A DNA stretch of 64,000 bases. Source: Gymnopilus junonius (taxonomy: Eukaryota > Basidiomycota > Agaricomycetes > Agaricales > Galerinaceae). A program made the position numbers and the translations under genes. The notes under the pieces are model-generated. The model had not been told where the DNA came from. It did not search any database and worked only from the letters and a program-made list of their open reading frames with translations. The stretch lies in assembly GCA_015501075.1 (NCBI GenBank), contig JADNYJ010000150.1, positions 1 through 64,000 of the forward strand. The letters run 5' to 3'. The first letter of the stretch is position 1, and each line of letters opens with the position of its first letter. Shown here one piece after another: positions 11,927 to 23,803 of the stretch.

Positions 11927-12619
11927 ATCATATCTTCGTAAATGTTTTTAGGGATGTATATACACATTTGCTGAGCCTTGTCCGACTGGTTCGGCTGGTG
12001 TTAATGCATATTCTTGAAAATTGCTACATTTTGTGTGAGCGTGAGATCAACTGTATATTTGTGAAGACACACCTTGCTGAAGGTACACACTGAAGGGCTT
12101 GAAGAAACCAAAATGAACTTGTGAAATCCAACTTGCATTTCCCCTACTTCAGACTTAGTCCACATGCGGGTTTCACAGGAAAATGTTGTAACAGGTATAA
12201 CAGAAAATGATTAGGTTCGAGAGCAACACATGAAAATGGGCTGTAGCAATTGACAAATGTAAAGACATGATTGTAGTCGGTTATGAATGTGTACGCTCTG
12301 TGATACAAGGATGAAAGAAAACATGGTTTTGAGTATGAAAATGATGGTCGAAACGACGGAAACCAAGAATTGGCGGTATACATGGATGATCTAAATAAAA
12401 TGAAGTGGTTGTCATGAAAAGAAAAACAGATGAAGAGAAAGAGAAAGTTAGATCCCGTTCCAACAGAACCGAATTACAGAAGGAAAAATAATTAACCTGT
12501 TGTCACCTTTCCGACAATGAGTTATTTGTTTAATCCGTGTCATACGAAAGGGGCCTCCATGAGTAAAAAATAGTAGCAGACGTTGCATAACCACGATCTT
12601 TGGAAGAGGAAAGAGTTTT
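11927..12619. other. Intergenic, convergent 3' ends
   Basis: An AT-rich stretch between the secreted-protein gene (plus) and SPT2 (minus), presumably both 3' untranslated regions. No gene is seen. Confidence 0.5.
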
Positions 12620-14311
12620 TCATCGGCCTTCAGCACGAGCAGCCCTTTCTCTCTCCTTCTTCCTCTGGCGTTTCTCCTCTTCGTGACGACGTTCCTCTTC
12701 GAGAGCAAGCATTTCTTCTTTCTTAGCGATACGCGAGCTGGAAGACCGAAAGCAGGTTCAGTAACGCTGCACATGGAAGCTTTATAAAGCCACATAGTAG
12801 CAAAAGAAAGATCCCTGACCTGATCTTTTCCTCCCGCTCAAGAGCGGTTGCGTCAACTTCCATATCTTCATCATCACTGAACACATCTCTCGAGGTGTAC
12901 GTGTCACGATTCTTGCCAAAGATTTTCCAGATCTCACTCTTGAGATCGTGACCATCGTCATTATCTTCGTCATCATAGTGTTGCGCTCGCCTTTTGGGCG
13001 GTGGTGGTGAATCCGAAAGGCTTGGTGAGCGAGGCCGCTTGATTTTGTCCTTATCTCGTTCTCGTTCTCTTTCCCTGTAAGAGGAAGAGGATGCGGAGAC
13101 GGCAGATGGACGGTGGAAATACGCAGCGGCGGAGGCTGCCGTGCCCTTAATAGACTTGGATAATTTACTTTGAGTAGAGGAGGCGGAGGGCAAGTCCATC
13201 GAGCTTGCCCTAGAGCTGGAGGCTGCAGCTTTCTGAGAGGCAGAAAGGGATGGTCTCGCAGAAGAGGGCCTAGCTACGGAAGCCCCAGTCCTCTGAGTAG
13301 ATGAAGCAGATAAAGAAGTAGAAATAGGAGGGGGCTGGCTCTTCGCTGGGCCTGATAGGATAAAAGAATGGATATCAGTATCTGAAAGGTTAAACACCTC
13401 CCATAATACTCACGAGGCGCAGGGGAGTTGATGCCAGCTGGAGGAGGGGTAGAGGAGGCAGAGACAGCACCAGGCGTCCTTTTCGCCAACAATTCTTTGT
13501 CCTTTTTCTTGGACTCCCCAAACCAATCGTCGAAAGCCAGAGCCTCCGTGCCAGATATGACTTTCCTCCTCGCCCTGACCTCTTCCAGAATCTCATCCTC
13601 TGTACGCTTGTCCTTCTTTTTTGTGTTAAGCAGCGTCAACGTATTGGGCTGAGCAGCCAGCCGATCCTTGACGGACATTCCAGCAGTAGACGACAAGGCG
13701 GCAAGTGGAGGGTCATTGGGGTTCGTGACAATGTTGATAGCACCACCAGGCAAACGTTGGCCGTGTTTCTTGTACCCCGAGGTCGTGTGAGACGGCCGTT
13801 TGGACGTGGCGAAGAGCTTGCGCATCTCTGCCTGCTGTTTCCTCTCTCGCAGCTCTTCTCTTGTCAGTACAATCCCAGACGGCTGATCATCGTCATCATC
13901 AGGAAGTCGGCGCTTCCGCACGGCCTCTTTCACACCTGACGTGGAAGTCGGCCATTTGGAGCCACCACTCGTCGACCCAGAGGAGGCGGAGGACGCAGTC
14001 ATCTTGGCAGCTTTCTTGGGCCCATAAAGCAGCACCATGCGCTGTCCCTCTTCCCTTTTCTGCAACGCCGCCTCCCGAGCCTTCTGCTCCTGCTCTCTCT
14101 TTGCTGCCAATTCCTTTTGCCTTTTCTCCTCCTCGAACCGCTTTATCCGGAGCTTCCTCTCTCGCTCTCTCTCCTTCGCTTCTCTTTCTTCCTGCAGCTT
14201 CTTTTGCTCTGCGATCTTCCTGTTGCGCTCTTCTAGCTTGCTTTGGACGAGTTGCTGTGCCTCCCGGGTCTGGGTAGCACTGATGGCCATGAGCGAGGAG
14301 AATGAAGTCAT
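12620..14311 (-). CDS. SPT2: SPT2 histone chaperone
   Basis: SPT2 binds histones H3-H4 and maintains chromatin behind elongating RNA polymerase II. Three exons on the minus strand: 14311-13414, 13351-12820, 12737-12620, giving about 515 residues. The N-terminal 110 residues form a charged coiled coil (RKIAEQKKLQEEREAKERER type). The middle is Ser/Ala-rich. The C-terminus carries the SPT2 domain: DLKSEIWKIFGKNRDTYTSR, then DVFSDDEDMEVDATALEREE, then the highly basic helix RIAKKEEMLALEEERRHEEE ending in RAEGR. The length and domain position match fungal Spt2. A second Met eight codons downstream (14290) is an alternative start. It is followed on the same strand by nothing related; its promoter lies in 14312-14689. 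Confidence 0.88.
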
Positions 14312-14689
14312 GACGGGTCAAAGACAATAGAAAGAGAGTCCTTAGAATGCCACAGAGATCTAGAGACTTTATAGGCAGAAGAAATGATAAAAAGAGGGCA
14401 AGAACAATGGAATGAACCGTCGCAAGGGGTCGAGTGTGGAGGACAAAGTGACACAGCAATTAATGGTCCATCCTAATTTGGCTCTATTTATCCCAGGCTC
14501 AGAACACGCTTTCAAGGGCGTAAATACCTCTTGATTTTTAACCATCTTTTGCGGGGGTACAGTGCTGTTATGCGTACGTATCTAATTCAAAACAGGGTTC
14601 ATAATTTTTGTCGTGAAAGGGTCATCTAGGGAAAAATGCGAGGTAATACGAAGGATGAATAAGCAAGCGGAGGGGTCGGGTTCGCTGAC
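14312..14689. other. Intergenic, SPT2 upstream region
   Basis: This is 378 bases between the SPT2 start and the MFS3 stop. It should contain the SPT2 promoter and the MFS3 3' end. No gene is seen. Confidence 0.5.
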
Positions 14690-16766
14690 TTAGTCCGTCC
14701 AGACATGGCGAGGAAGCATCGAAGCAAAGACAAGAGCAAGACAGACCACTGCCAGTAGGATATAGTACACAAGGTAACCTCCTAAGTATCCATGAGCAAT
14801 CGACAGCGAGAACAGCGAATTTGCAGATGCTGGTCCTATTGCTCGCATGATGCTCACTGACATCTGCATTTATAAAACGTCGTCGAGGTGAGCATATCGA
14901 CGAAGAAAGAAAACAGCAAGTTAAACTGACCTGACTAAGTCCATTAGTTGCTCCAAGGGTGGCTCTGTTAGGCGATGCAGCGGATATGAAGATGAAAATG
15001 GCACCTAGGGTATTAAAGAAAGGCGATGTTGAGCCATCAGGAAGCCACTGCGCACTTTAATGAAGCTGCTAACCGTAAGAAAGGCTCAACGCAACGGATG
15101 CAGCGATCTGAGTATAAACCGCCGCAGAAACCAAGGTGCTATACCCCTGATACCTCGCAAGGAGGTTAATCAGCGGAAAAGATGCAAACAACGGAATAGC
15201 CGACGCAATCCCAAAACAAAACAGGTTCTTCGAACCCCAACTATCATTAATCTTGGCGAAAAAGAATACCTGGAACACCCCATTCAGAATTCCAAACACT
15301 GAGAGGAAACTCCCAATGGCAGAGGGAGGCAAACCAAGACCACCGAGTTCAATGGGTGTGGACAGGAAAAGGGGCTGGATGGCACGGAAGGCGATGTCCA
15401 CGAGTGACAGAGAGGCGTAATTGCCCGCAGCGATAATAACGCGAGGAGTGAGGAGGGATCGAAGAGGAAGGGGCTTGTCTTCTTCCGGCAGGTCAATGCC
15501 ATTAACGCTTTGAATGGCCTTTGCCTTGGACATGGATGACCCAGCTACGGCTACAGATGATTCATCTTCATTTCCATTAATGCAGTCAGCAGTCAGTGAT
15601 CCGACTTTCTTCTTCTTGAGCCCTAAAAATTCAGCGAGCGGTACTGGCGAATGGACGGTTTCTTTGAGGAATAAGAATGTGACAGTCCAAGCGACGAGGG
15701 TAAAAGTGGCGGGCACCGCGCAGGGCAGGAAATAAGGGTATTTCTTGAAGAATTCACTATTTCCAAAAAGTTCTGGGAATCTTTCCGCGGGTTTCGAGAG
15801 CGATCCTCCGATGATAGGACCAAGCTATAAGAAGAGTACATGAAGTAGTGAGACAACGGCTTGTCAAAAGTAAGCGAAAATGTCGTACTGTCGAACCGGT
15901 GGACCAAGCAATGGGAAAGTATGCAAATGCCTACATGAGGAAAATCCGTTCAGATGATCGAACATCCAAAGCGGAGCAAGTGAGAAACTCACTGTGGATA
16001 TATTCGTGGTATCGGTCATTTCAGCCATCATACTGGACATGACCGTGATACGGTTAGGCATTTCATCAATCAATTTTACGTAGAAACCCTGCAGTACCTT
16101 TTAATAACACCTATGTTTCCATCTGAAGAATCACGTCAGTTAAGTATAGTAGGGCATAGCCGAAACTGAGCATACTTAGTGCACCGTTCAAACTTCGACT
16201 AGAGCAGGCTGAGTCAGAACCAAGGCTCGAAGAGATACCTAGTAGAAAACATACCTCAGTACAAGGCCCCAGAAGGTCGTTGAGAGTCCAAAGCAATACA
16301 TGGAAAGCGAAAGACCAAATAATCCAACCAAAATGACAGGCTTTCGGCCGATACTGTCAGACACTCGGCTCCATTGTAAGACCGTGAAAGCCTGGGTTAA
16401 AAAGAAGAGAGATTGCTGGATAGTGGAAGAAACTAAATAACAAGGTTCTCAACGAGCAGCGTCAGGACGTACCATGAGTCCAACATAATGCCCCACTTTA
16501 CTCTCATCACCATTCGTAATACCCAGATCACGAATTAGCTGTAGAAAATAAATGAGATCCTCGAAAAAAAGTTGCGTTAGGGACGAAGTCAAGCTTACCT
16601 GCGGTGCGAAGGGATATATGACATTCGAAGTCAAGGGTTCCGCGAGCTGAAGGAAGAGGACGAGCGAGAACTGGCCCCAAGGCAAAGGGGTGACTTTCTT
16701 CTTGAGTTCACTTTCTGGCAAGAGAGGAGTCTCTTCGTCTGCCTCGATCCGAGAGGTGGCAGTCAT
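14690..16766 (-). CDS. MFS transporter 3
   Basis: MFS permease on the minus strand, intact but with more introns than MFS1/2. Well-supported exons are 16766-16599 (56 codons), 16538-16473 and 16415-16255, followed by several short exons across 16.2-15.8 kb and a long exon from about 15.8 kb to 15.07 kb. Motifs in order: an N-terminal EETPLLPE acidic-dileucine motif (typical vacuolar or endosomal sorting signal), LAEPLTSNVIYPF, LGITNGDESKVGHYVG, VLQWSRVSDSIGRKPVIL (motif A variant), MMAEMTDTTN, LGPIIGGSLSKPAERFP, PIELGGLGLPPSAIG, GATNGLSQMSVSIMRAIGPA. It ends RHVWTD. It groups with MFS4 and MFS5 (QWSR plus GLSQ motifs) rather than MFS1/2. The substrate is unknown. Confidence 0.85.
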
Positions 16767-17892
16767 GATGGGACGTTAGAGGGTATGTGGTTATGTCGTA
16801 AAAAGAAAGCAGATAAATAAGAAAACTTTGAAAGTGAACCGGGGAAAGAAGGAAAACAAGCGTTATGTATATGAGCTTTTTAAGTAAAGAAAAGAGAGAA
16901 AAGAGCGGTCCGAAATGACTCGCTCGCGCCCCCCTTACTTAAGTAAGCACAGAAAACGCCCCGACTGTCGTATCACGCGTCTCGTCTTTCTGATTCTTTT
17001 CTTTCATTTCGGCACAGCTTAGACGTCGGCTCCACTGCCTAACCGGAGGGAAAAGGGCGATTTGGGGTTCCTTAGTGCATGCAAGGACGGATCGAAGAAG
17101 ACTCTAGAGATGTCCATGTCGGTGGCAGATGATGAAGGGCTTGATGGAAGCCTGCTGCTTTGTTGACAACTTAGCTTTTGGAAGTGTGGGCGTGTCTTGC
17201 CTTTTATTGCCACCATGCCGCCGGCTTGCAGTCTGTTCCAGGGGTTCTCAGGACAATGGGGTTTCCTTCTGTAGGGCTTTCTTTACGTCCACCGTCGAGT
17301 TACGGATCGATTTTGAGCCCGCTGAAAGAGAGGTAAGCCATCCTTTCTCCCCATCGGACTTCCGTTGGACGAATCTTACGTTTTGTCCGCAGGTCAGGGA
17401 TTAATTGAGACCAACTGGTACATTGCAATCCTTGCGACCGATTCGGTGAGAGCACGTCATTGTTTTAAGGACCATCACCATCTCCATGCACTGTAGTTAT
17501 TTTTGAGGCAGGTTACGCCGAAGCTACCTGACCACATGCCTTATCGAGCTGTAAATGCAGGTACTTCAGCATCGCCGTTAAGCTTGATTTAGGTTCCTTC
17601 CTCTGCCTGGCAAAGCGCAAGGATCCCTATCGTCGTCTTTCGATTCAGCCTAAACAGTGTTCTTGTCAGGTGCTGGTGCTGTTCTCATCAAACAAGCTGA
17701 AGAGTCTGATTGGAGGTGATTCTCACCCCGAAGTCCTACAATGCGCTATATAAAAAGGATACTTCTGTGAGATTTCGGCCTCCCTGCTTTCTCTTCTCTT
17801 CCAACTTTCAGTTTAGTCCTGATTCATTGGCCTACTCTTCTCGTCCTGGCTCTCAGTGATTGTCTGTCTATGTTTCCAAGGGACCAGAGTTC
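16767..17892. other. Intergenic region, promoter of MFS3 and of the micro-ORF
   Basis: This is 1.1 kb between divergent units. A TATA box sits at 17747-17756. No convincing gene; frames at 17019-17216 and 17129-17404 lack known motifs. Confidence 0.45.
17747..17756 (+). promoter_or_regulatory. TATA box upstream of micro-ORF
   Basis: TATATAAAAA is followed by a pyrimidine-rich stretch (17780-17850) of the kind seen at fungal transcription starts, then ATGs at 17869 and 17893. Confidence 0.5.
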
Positions 17893-18048
17893 ATGGGAAG
17901 ACTGCGTTATGGCTTCTTTAAAAGCTTCTTCAGGAAATGTTGTCCGGCTTCTAAAGGCTCGGCTTCTCAAGAGAACTCAAATTTAGCCGCAGAAGACGAA
18001 ACGTGTATATCTTCCCATTCTGTAAACTCGCAGACTGACGAAATTTAA
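17893..18048 (+). CDS. Possible 51-residue lipid-anchored micro-protein
   Basis: This short frame starts MGRLRYGFFKSFFRKCC. It has a Gly at position 2, basic and aromatic residues, and a Cys pair at 16-17, a pattern compatible with N-myristoylation plus palmitoylation. The rest is Ser/Glu/Asp-rich and ends QTDEI. It lies about 140 bases downstream of a clear TATA box in an otherwise empty 2.8 kb region. An overlapping frame from the ATG at 17869 (37 codons, starting MFPRDQSS) would be translated first under simple scanning, so the transcript might be non-coding or encode that peptide instead. No family is recognised. Confidence 0.3.
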   Translation: MGRLRYGFFKSFFRKCCPASKGSASQENSNLAAEDETCISSHSVNSQTDEI

Positions 18049-19597
18049 GCATTCGCCCTGGGGAAATTTAAGGTTTATTCTCAACTGTCCAGCTATATTA
18101 CAGGTGACGGAAAACTATGATCTTTTCTTTTCTTTCCTTGCAACTTGTCATGAACGCTGCTAGCGAAATCATCTTCAAGGAGCCAGACTCGCATGTGGGA
18201 TGCCAAGTTTTGACGGCTTCTAAATCCTCGGTCCTCTTAACTTCAACAGAGGCGGTGGAAGCTAGGTCTTCTACTCACAGGTAGCACTTCCCATCAAGGA
18301 CAGCCAGGCAGGATAAAAGGTGGATGAACCTCTCCCTTGCGGTGTTCCATCTGCGTATGGGCCAACACAAGCAGAGATTTTCCATTGCTATAGCATCTTT
18401 CAAATTCCTGCCTGACTGTTCTTAGCTAGTGTCAATTGTGGGCTCAGAGTTGATTATTCACAAAAATTTCGACCTTGATGATCAAGCTCTAACTTGATTT
18501 TGGAGAAAAATATGGGATAGATCATATCAGGCACTGTGTTCTATGCATGGTTTATGAGCCTCAAGCCACACACTTGACGTCTGGGCAATGGAAACTGGAT
18601 CTGAATCGTGATCTTTCGCTGGGAAATATACTGACCTCGCCTTTCAGGGTAGCTATGGAGAACGACACTTACCATTTCATAAATTCATGTCATTGAAAGC
18701 CTCCAGTCCCAGCGGACAAGCCAAATGATGTTGGCGATGTGTATGTACAGGCGGTACTTTTAATTATATTACTGCAAATATCCTCGGAGGTACTCATTTA
18801 GAAGATATCTAGTTTCTTTCATTCGGAGAGACTCTTTGAAGTTTCGGATGTCGCAGCGGTACAACGTTCTGATATGAATACAGTTCTAAGGACTTTTCCA
18901 AATTTATGTCCGTTCAGCAGTCGTAGTGTACCTGCGCAACCCTTATTTCTCATAATGCACCGAGACCGAACCCTGGATCAAATACATGAAACAGCTTCCC
19001 ACTCCTCTGACTTGCCTCCGAGTCATGGCGGTCGTGTGTGTAAACGGATCCGCCACCGGATCAAACAAAGACAAACAGGATATTCCGAGAATAAAGAGGC
19101 GGAGAGGTTTGTTCTCGACAACCGCCTTCTTCCGTTCATCCATCCTCGCTCTTGTCGTATTTCTTGCTGTCCTACACGCTGTATTTCAAAATCCCTGTAA
19201 CAAGCTCTAGAAAGTCTGCCTGTATCCTTACCACAAATCATCATCTCTCTTCATGTAAGATCTTTTTCCTGTATCCTTGACTGAATGTCCTTCCATGTAG
19301 AATACTTCCTATGACGCCTGTATTGGGCGTTATCTTCTTCGTTTCCCACCAATCCCGATGTCGTTATACTTGCATTTGCACTGCACTTTGTCGTGTCATT
19401 CTTTCCTGTCTTTTACCTCTTCCTGTTGTCGATACTCAACCATGTCTTGTCGTCTTTAATTTGCAGAGTTTTCCCCACTCCACCACGCTCATCCTTTAAG
19501 TTTATTACCACAAGTCAAGCACTGTCACTTTTCAACGAACGAAAGAACATCCAGCTCCCCGATACCACTTTCAACGATACCTCAATTTTGAAGAACA
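18049..19597. other. Intergenic region
   Basis: This is 1.5 kb with no recognised gene. Pyrimidine-rich sequence at 19240-19500 probably belongs to the promoter and leader of the next gene. Short frames around 18874-19244 overlap on both strands and show no domain. Confidence 0.45.
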
Positions 19598-21280
19598 ATG
19601 TCGTCGAGGCAGCACTATGACGGTGACGATCGCCGGGGCACCAAGAGGGAGGTGGGTAGCTTGTTCTACGTAACCGCATGTACCTAGCTCACTGTTTTCC
19701 GATACTTGGCCGCATAGGACAACGATGATATGAAAACTGAGCAACGCGTTCAATCATATGCTCCTGATGTTGAGCCCGCGACCGGGGACAAACGTCAACG
19801 AGATCAGGCAGACGACTCTGCACATGCTTACCCAAGCTCACGATCCAACAGTGGCTCAGGCGCCAATGGCAACGGCCCTATGCCCATGATGAATGGTAAC
19901 TACATGCAGGGCGGCGGGAGCTCAGGAGGAGGTGCGCAGCCTGGTATGGATGCGTTATATATTGGAGATTTACAATGGGTCCGTACACTTTTGTTGGTTA
20001 CTCCGCATGTCCATATTTTTAATGATTTCTGCCATCTTTTTTCTGTATATTTCAGTGGACGACAGACGAGGATTTACGTCAAGTCGCCTTGAACTGCGGT
20101 GTCAACGTAAGCTATAACGACATCACCTTTTCTGAGCACAAGGTGAACGGGAAGAGCAAAGGGTGGGTTTCGTGTAACATGTCTCTTGACATTGAGTAGC
20201 ACCTAACATGAAGCCATCTCTTCAGTATCGCCTATATTGAATGCCCTGACGCTCAAGCGGCTGCCAAAATCAAATTCTGGTTCGACAACAAGTGGGTTTC
20301 AACTAAGCATCTAAGCCTATCTGAAAGCAAATCTTCTGATTTTTTTTTCCTTCTTTGCAGTGATTTCCAAAACCGCCGGGCTACAGCTACCCTAACCAGC
20401 ACCTCACAAGGTAATCCATTCCGCACACTGCCCAAAGGTAATTATTCCCTTTTGCATACCATTCTAAGGCTTATGGCTTCCTCAGAGCCTCCCCCGCGTG
20501 ATCTTCGACCCCAAGGCCCCGGAGGCGTAGGCATGCCACCTAGTCGTGGTACCTTCCGCGGGGGCATGCAAGGTGGCATGGGCCGTGGAGCTGTTGGCGG
20601 TGGCGGCGGTGTGATGGGTACCCCGAACATGGGGATGGGCGTAGGCGGCATGGGAATGGGGATGGGTAACATGGGGATGGGGATGGGAAACATGGGTATG
20701 ATGGGCATGGGCATGGGTGGTGGCAATTTTGCCGGCGGGGGCGCGAGGGGTGGCTATGTGGCGAGAGGGGGGGTGATGCCTCAGGGTACGAGGGGTGGAG
20801 CTGGGATGATGGGTGGTGCAAGGGGAGGAGGAATGATGGGTGGCGGTATGGGTACGAATTTTTAACTTCCCTTTCCTTCTTTCTTTTGGTCTTCCTTTGT
20901 GTCTTCTTGCGCCTACTCTTTTCTCAAGTCCATTCCTTTGTCACTTCCTTTTTTTTTTCACCTTTTCTATTACTCTGTTGTGGCCTGAACGTTGTGCTTA
21001 CGTTTATCTTTCTCTCTCCTTTGCCTTCTATGTGGTATCGCAAATTGTCGCTCGCACTTCCTCATGATCAAAACCATCAATGTCTCGCATTTGTTGTTGT
21101 TCGCACCTGTCTACCTACCTGTGTCGATACGCAATGTATGAAACAAAAATTTCAATTGTCGCAACCCATCAAAACTATGAAGGCATGGGACGTGCGGGTG
21201 GACACTTCAATCCGGCATTCATTCAAGGTGGTGGGATGCAAGGTGGAGGAGACGATGCCAAAAGGCGGAGAGTGGACTGA
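19598..21280 (+). CDS. CPSF6: CFIm68/CPSF6-like RNA-binding protein
   Basis: RRM protein resembling the large subunit of mRNA cleavage factor Im, which with CFIm25 selects poly(A) sites in the nucleus. Exons: 19598-19651, 19718-19978, 20056-20162, 20226-20291, 20361-20437, 20486-20851, 21183-21280, about 342 residues. The RRM begins [17 protein letters not shown] (CFIm68-type double Trp) and includes VNGKSKGIAYIE (RNP1 region). The C-terminal half is Gly/Met/Arg-rich (GRGG, GMGMGN repeats), unlike the Pro-rich animal protein. The last exon encodes GGHFNPAF and a basic end DDAKRRRVD; it needs a 331-nt intron. Without that splice the frame stops at 20865. Exon phases fit throughout. The family is likely; exact orthology is inferred. 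Confidence 0.75.
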
Positions 21281-21948
21281 AGTCGATCTTTCCGGTCATA
21301 GGCCTCAAAAAAATCGACGACGGCGACTTGCTGAAACTTCAGCGTCCCAATCTTTGTGCATATTCCATTTTGTTTTCGTCTAGCTTTAGTTTTCTGTCGC
21401 GTTTTCAACTCGTGCTGTGTTCGCTTCAATATTTTATTTGTCGCTCATTTGCCCCTCTCTCTCCAACGCAATCCCAGACTCTCTTCAAGTATGTGGCTCT
21501 CCACTCATTATTTACATTCCTCCTATTTAGTTGATTTTACGAAAGCACGCAACATAGGTACTACCTACTTTATACATATGTCGGAATGCATCGAGTGGAC
21601 TGTCGTACATCCGTACGTGTAATATGAATTCTCCACTTTGTCGGATTCTCTTGTATGAAGAGGGCCGGGCCTGCAAGGGTGGATGGCCATCGAGAATGAT
21701 ACCGGGACTGAATTTTTGCTGAGGGACACAGCAAGCGAGCGGCGAGCCTTGAAGCGGGACCGGGACCCGGTAGACAGCAACCCTCGAAGGAGTCTTGGCA
21801 TGAAGGAACCCCAGGAAGTGATATTAAAACTCTGAAGTCTCCAAGTCTACTAGAATAGTCAGAGTTATATCAGATATCAAGAAAAATTCAACATACGAAG
21901 GACAAAAGGGAGGGCAGTGTCCATGGCACAATAGTAATTGTAAGGATC
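21281..21948. other. Intergenic, convergent 3' ends
   Basis: This 668-base stretch lies between two converging genes. It should contain both 3' untranslated regions and terminators. No gene is seen. Confidence 0.5.
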
Positions 21949-22679
21949 CTAAGCCTCGTCACCAAACGAAAGCAAGGTCTTCTTATTCTTCTTCGCTTTC
22001 TTCGACGAGTTCTTGCCAGCTGATTCAGGGCCCTTGCCCTTCTCTTTAACTTTCTCCTTTTCCTTTGATTTCAGCTCGGCTTTGAGTTCATCTAGCTGGC
22101 CCACCGCTTTGCGCTTGTTCGATTTCGCGCCAGGCTTAGAACCAGAAGAAAAGGAAAGGCCTTGGTTCGCCGATTTCGAACCAGAGGACGATGACTCTTT
22201 TGAACCTTCTGATGCTGGTTCTGGTTTCTTGGCTGAGGTTCTGGGGTCTGGTAGAGGGGCCAGTCCCTTTTCTGTGAGATTATCGGAGCTCGTCAATTTT
22301 CAATCAATGAACAGGCCGAGAGCATAGATACATCTACACGTCTCTAAACCTCACCTGCACGCCGTATACTCTCCGCTTCCCACTCCGTAAGGTGTTTCCC
22401 TTCCTTGAGGACCACAACCTGGGGCTTCTCATCCCCTAGATCTTCCTCATCAGCACTCCCTGGATCATCTGCAGGCCTTTCTGGAACAGGAGGCCTCGGA
22501 CGTCGGGGTATAGGCTCGCGACCATTACCTACGTACTCAAACTCTCCTTCCTCGCCTTCTTCTTCCTCGTCTGGGATGCCGTTCATCCGATTCTGGAGCT
22601 TGAGGAGGAAGTTGGGTTTATGCGATTGGTACGCTAATTTGGAGGAGAGTTGGGCACGGGTTGGCTCTCGAGGTGCCAT
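21949..22679 (-). CDS. DUF4604 (KIAA1143-like) protein
   Basis: A small, mostly disordered protein conserved from fungi to animals, molecular role not established. Two exons: 22679-22355 and 22271-21949, 215 residues. The N-terminus LSSKLAYQSHKPNFLLKLQ is the DUF4604 start. The middle is acidic, then PQVVVLKEGKHLTEWEAE matches the conserved PQVVVLKxG core of the human relative KIAA1143. The C-terminus is Lys/Ser-rich and ends KKTLLSFGDEA, matching the LLSF tail of the family. I chose the Met at 22679 because the upstream frame (to 22781) has no family similarity. It is tail to tail with the CFIm68-like gene. Confidence 0.82.
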
Positions 22680-22909
22680 TTTGAGCAATTTAATGACTCG
22701 ATGAAGAGTGAAGGAAAGGAATTTATTTCCTCTTTTGGACTGGTTCATTGCTGCCCATTTTGACCATTTCAACGTGTTCACTGTTCAGTCCAGTTAGAAA
22801 GAGAAAAATCAAGTAGTTATCGAATGTATATAGTACCCGTAGAAAGCAACTTGAACTCAGTTACTAAACAATATTTAAATGTGCACGCAAAATTCAAGAC
22901 ATCAATGCA

Positions 22910-23803
22910 TCAAAGTCCATCTTCACAGAAGTAAACGCAAATATGGTTGTCCAAGAATGCGATAACTAATTCCAACGCTGACCCCATCTCAACCTTCTGA
23001 AGTATTGACCTTAGTAAATCCTTCCTCCGTGCGGAGTTCCACTTTACCAGAGGACGCAGATAGACCTCCGTCGCTAAATCGAAATCCTTGAAAGCTTGAA
23101 CGTATTTAACCATTGGCGGATCACAACAGGCGAGAAATTGGTGAATGAATGACTCGCGTCTTTGGCTAACATGCTTTCCTCCAAGACTAGCATTGAACAC
23201 GCTTTCATTCTCAAGCTTCTTTATCGCCTTCTGAACTGCGGCCTTGGAATCAAGCTCTGGACTTTTCTCCGCTGGAGGATTATCAATTGACTCGATATCG
23301 GAATCGTCAAGTGTCTGCTTATAGTGTGAGTAGTTGTAAAAGGTTGATCTTAGGCTGTAAAGACGTACGAGGTCTATCATATTTACATTGGACGATGTTC
23401 CAGTTTGAGGATGGGCGAAACGCACCGTTTTCTTCTTTTGGATGTTTGGCGACGGCGTTTTGCCATAGGTGACAGATTTTTTGATTGTATGCCGTTGAGC
23501 TGTTGTTGATTTTCGATCGTTTGCGCGATCCATGCGTCTCTGGTGGTGACATTCCATTGCCACCCGGATGGCATAATACATCCGCTTTTCCAAAAGTTCC
23601 TGGGGGCCTCCAAAGATATCCGGATAACGTTGCCTGAGCTGCGAACTTTATGAGGGACCTTCACCACACATTGGCCGAATTTAGCACACCTCTTTCTCGA
23701 TTTTGGCAAGGGCATCCTTTTGAACACTGGGGACTTGCTTCACATTGAAGTATTTCGTTGAAATCTTTGAGAAATTCCGCTGGTGGTTCCGAGCCGTCGT
23801 CAT
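22910..23803 (-). CDS. Family A/B/C protein, copy A (unrecognised family)
   Basis: Three exons: 23803-23690, 23638-23369, 23314-22910, 262 residues, intact. I do not recognise the family, but it has two conserved blocks shared with copies B and C. Block 1 spans the first intron: VQKDALAKIEKE then LRQRYPDIFGGPQELLEKR and YYAIRVAMECHHQRR, predicted helical. Block 2 is C-terminal (about residues 175-255): FIHQFLACCDPPMVKYVQAF, ATEVYLRPLVKWNSARRKDL, ending near FLDNHICVYF. Block 2 resembles the small helical C-terminal domain of many uncharacterised agaric proteins. The linker is basic (KKKTVRFAHP). There is no signal peptide or membrane helix, so a nuclear or cytoplasmic protein is likely. Confidence 0.65.

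Noticed and set aside
13757..14330. Plus-strand frames of about 60-140 codons
   Set aside because: They are antisense to the SPT2 coiled coil; low-complexity Ser/Phe/Leu sequence.
20540..20821. Minus-strand Pro/His-rich frames
   Set aside because: They are antisense to Gly/Met repeats of the CFIm68-like gene.
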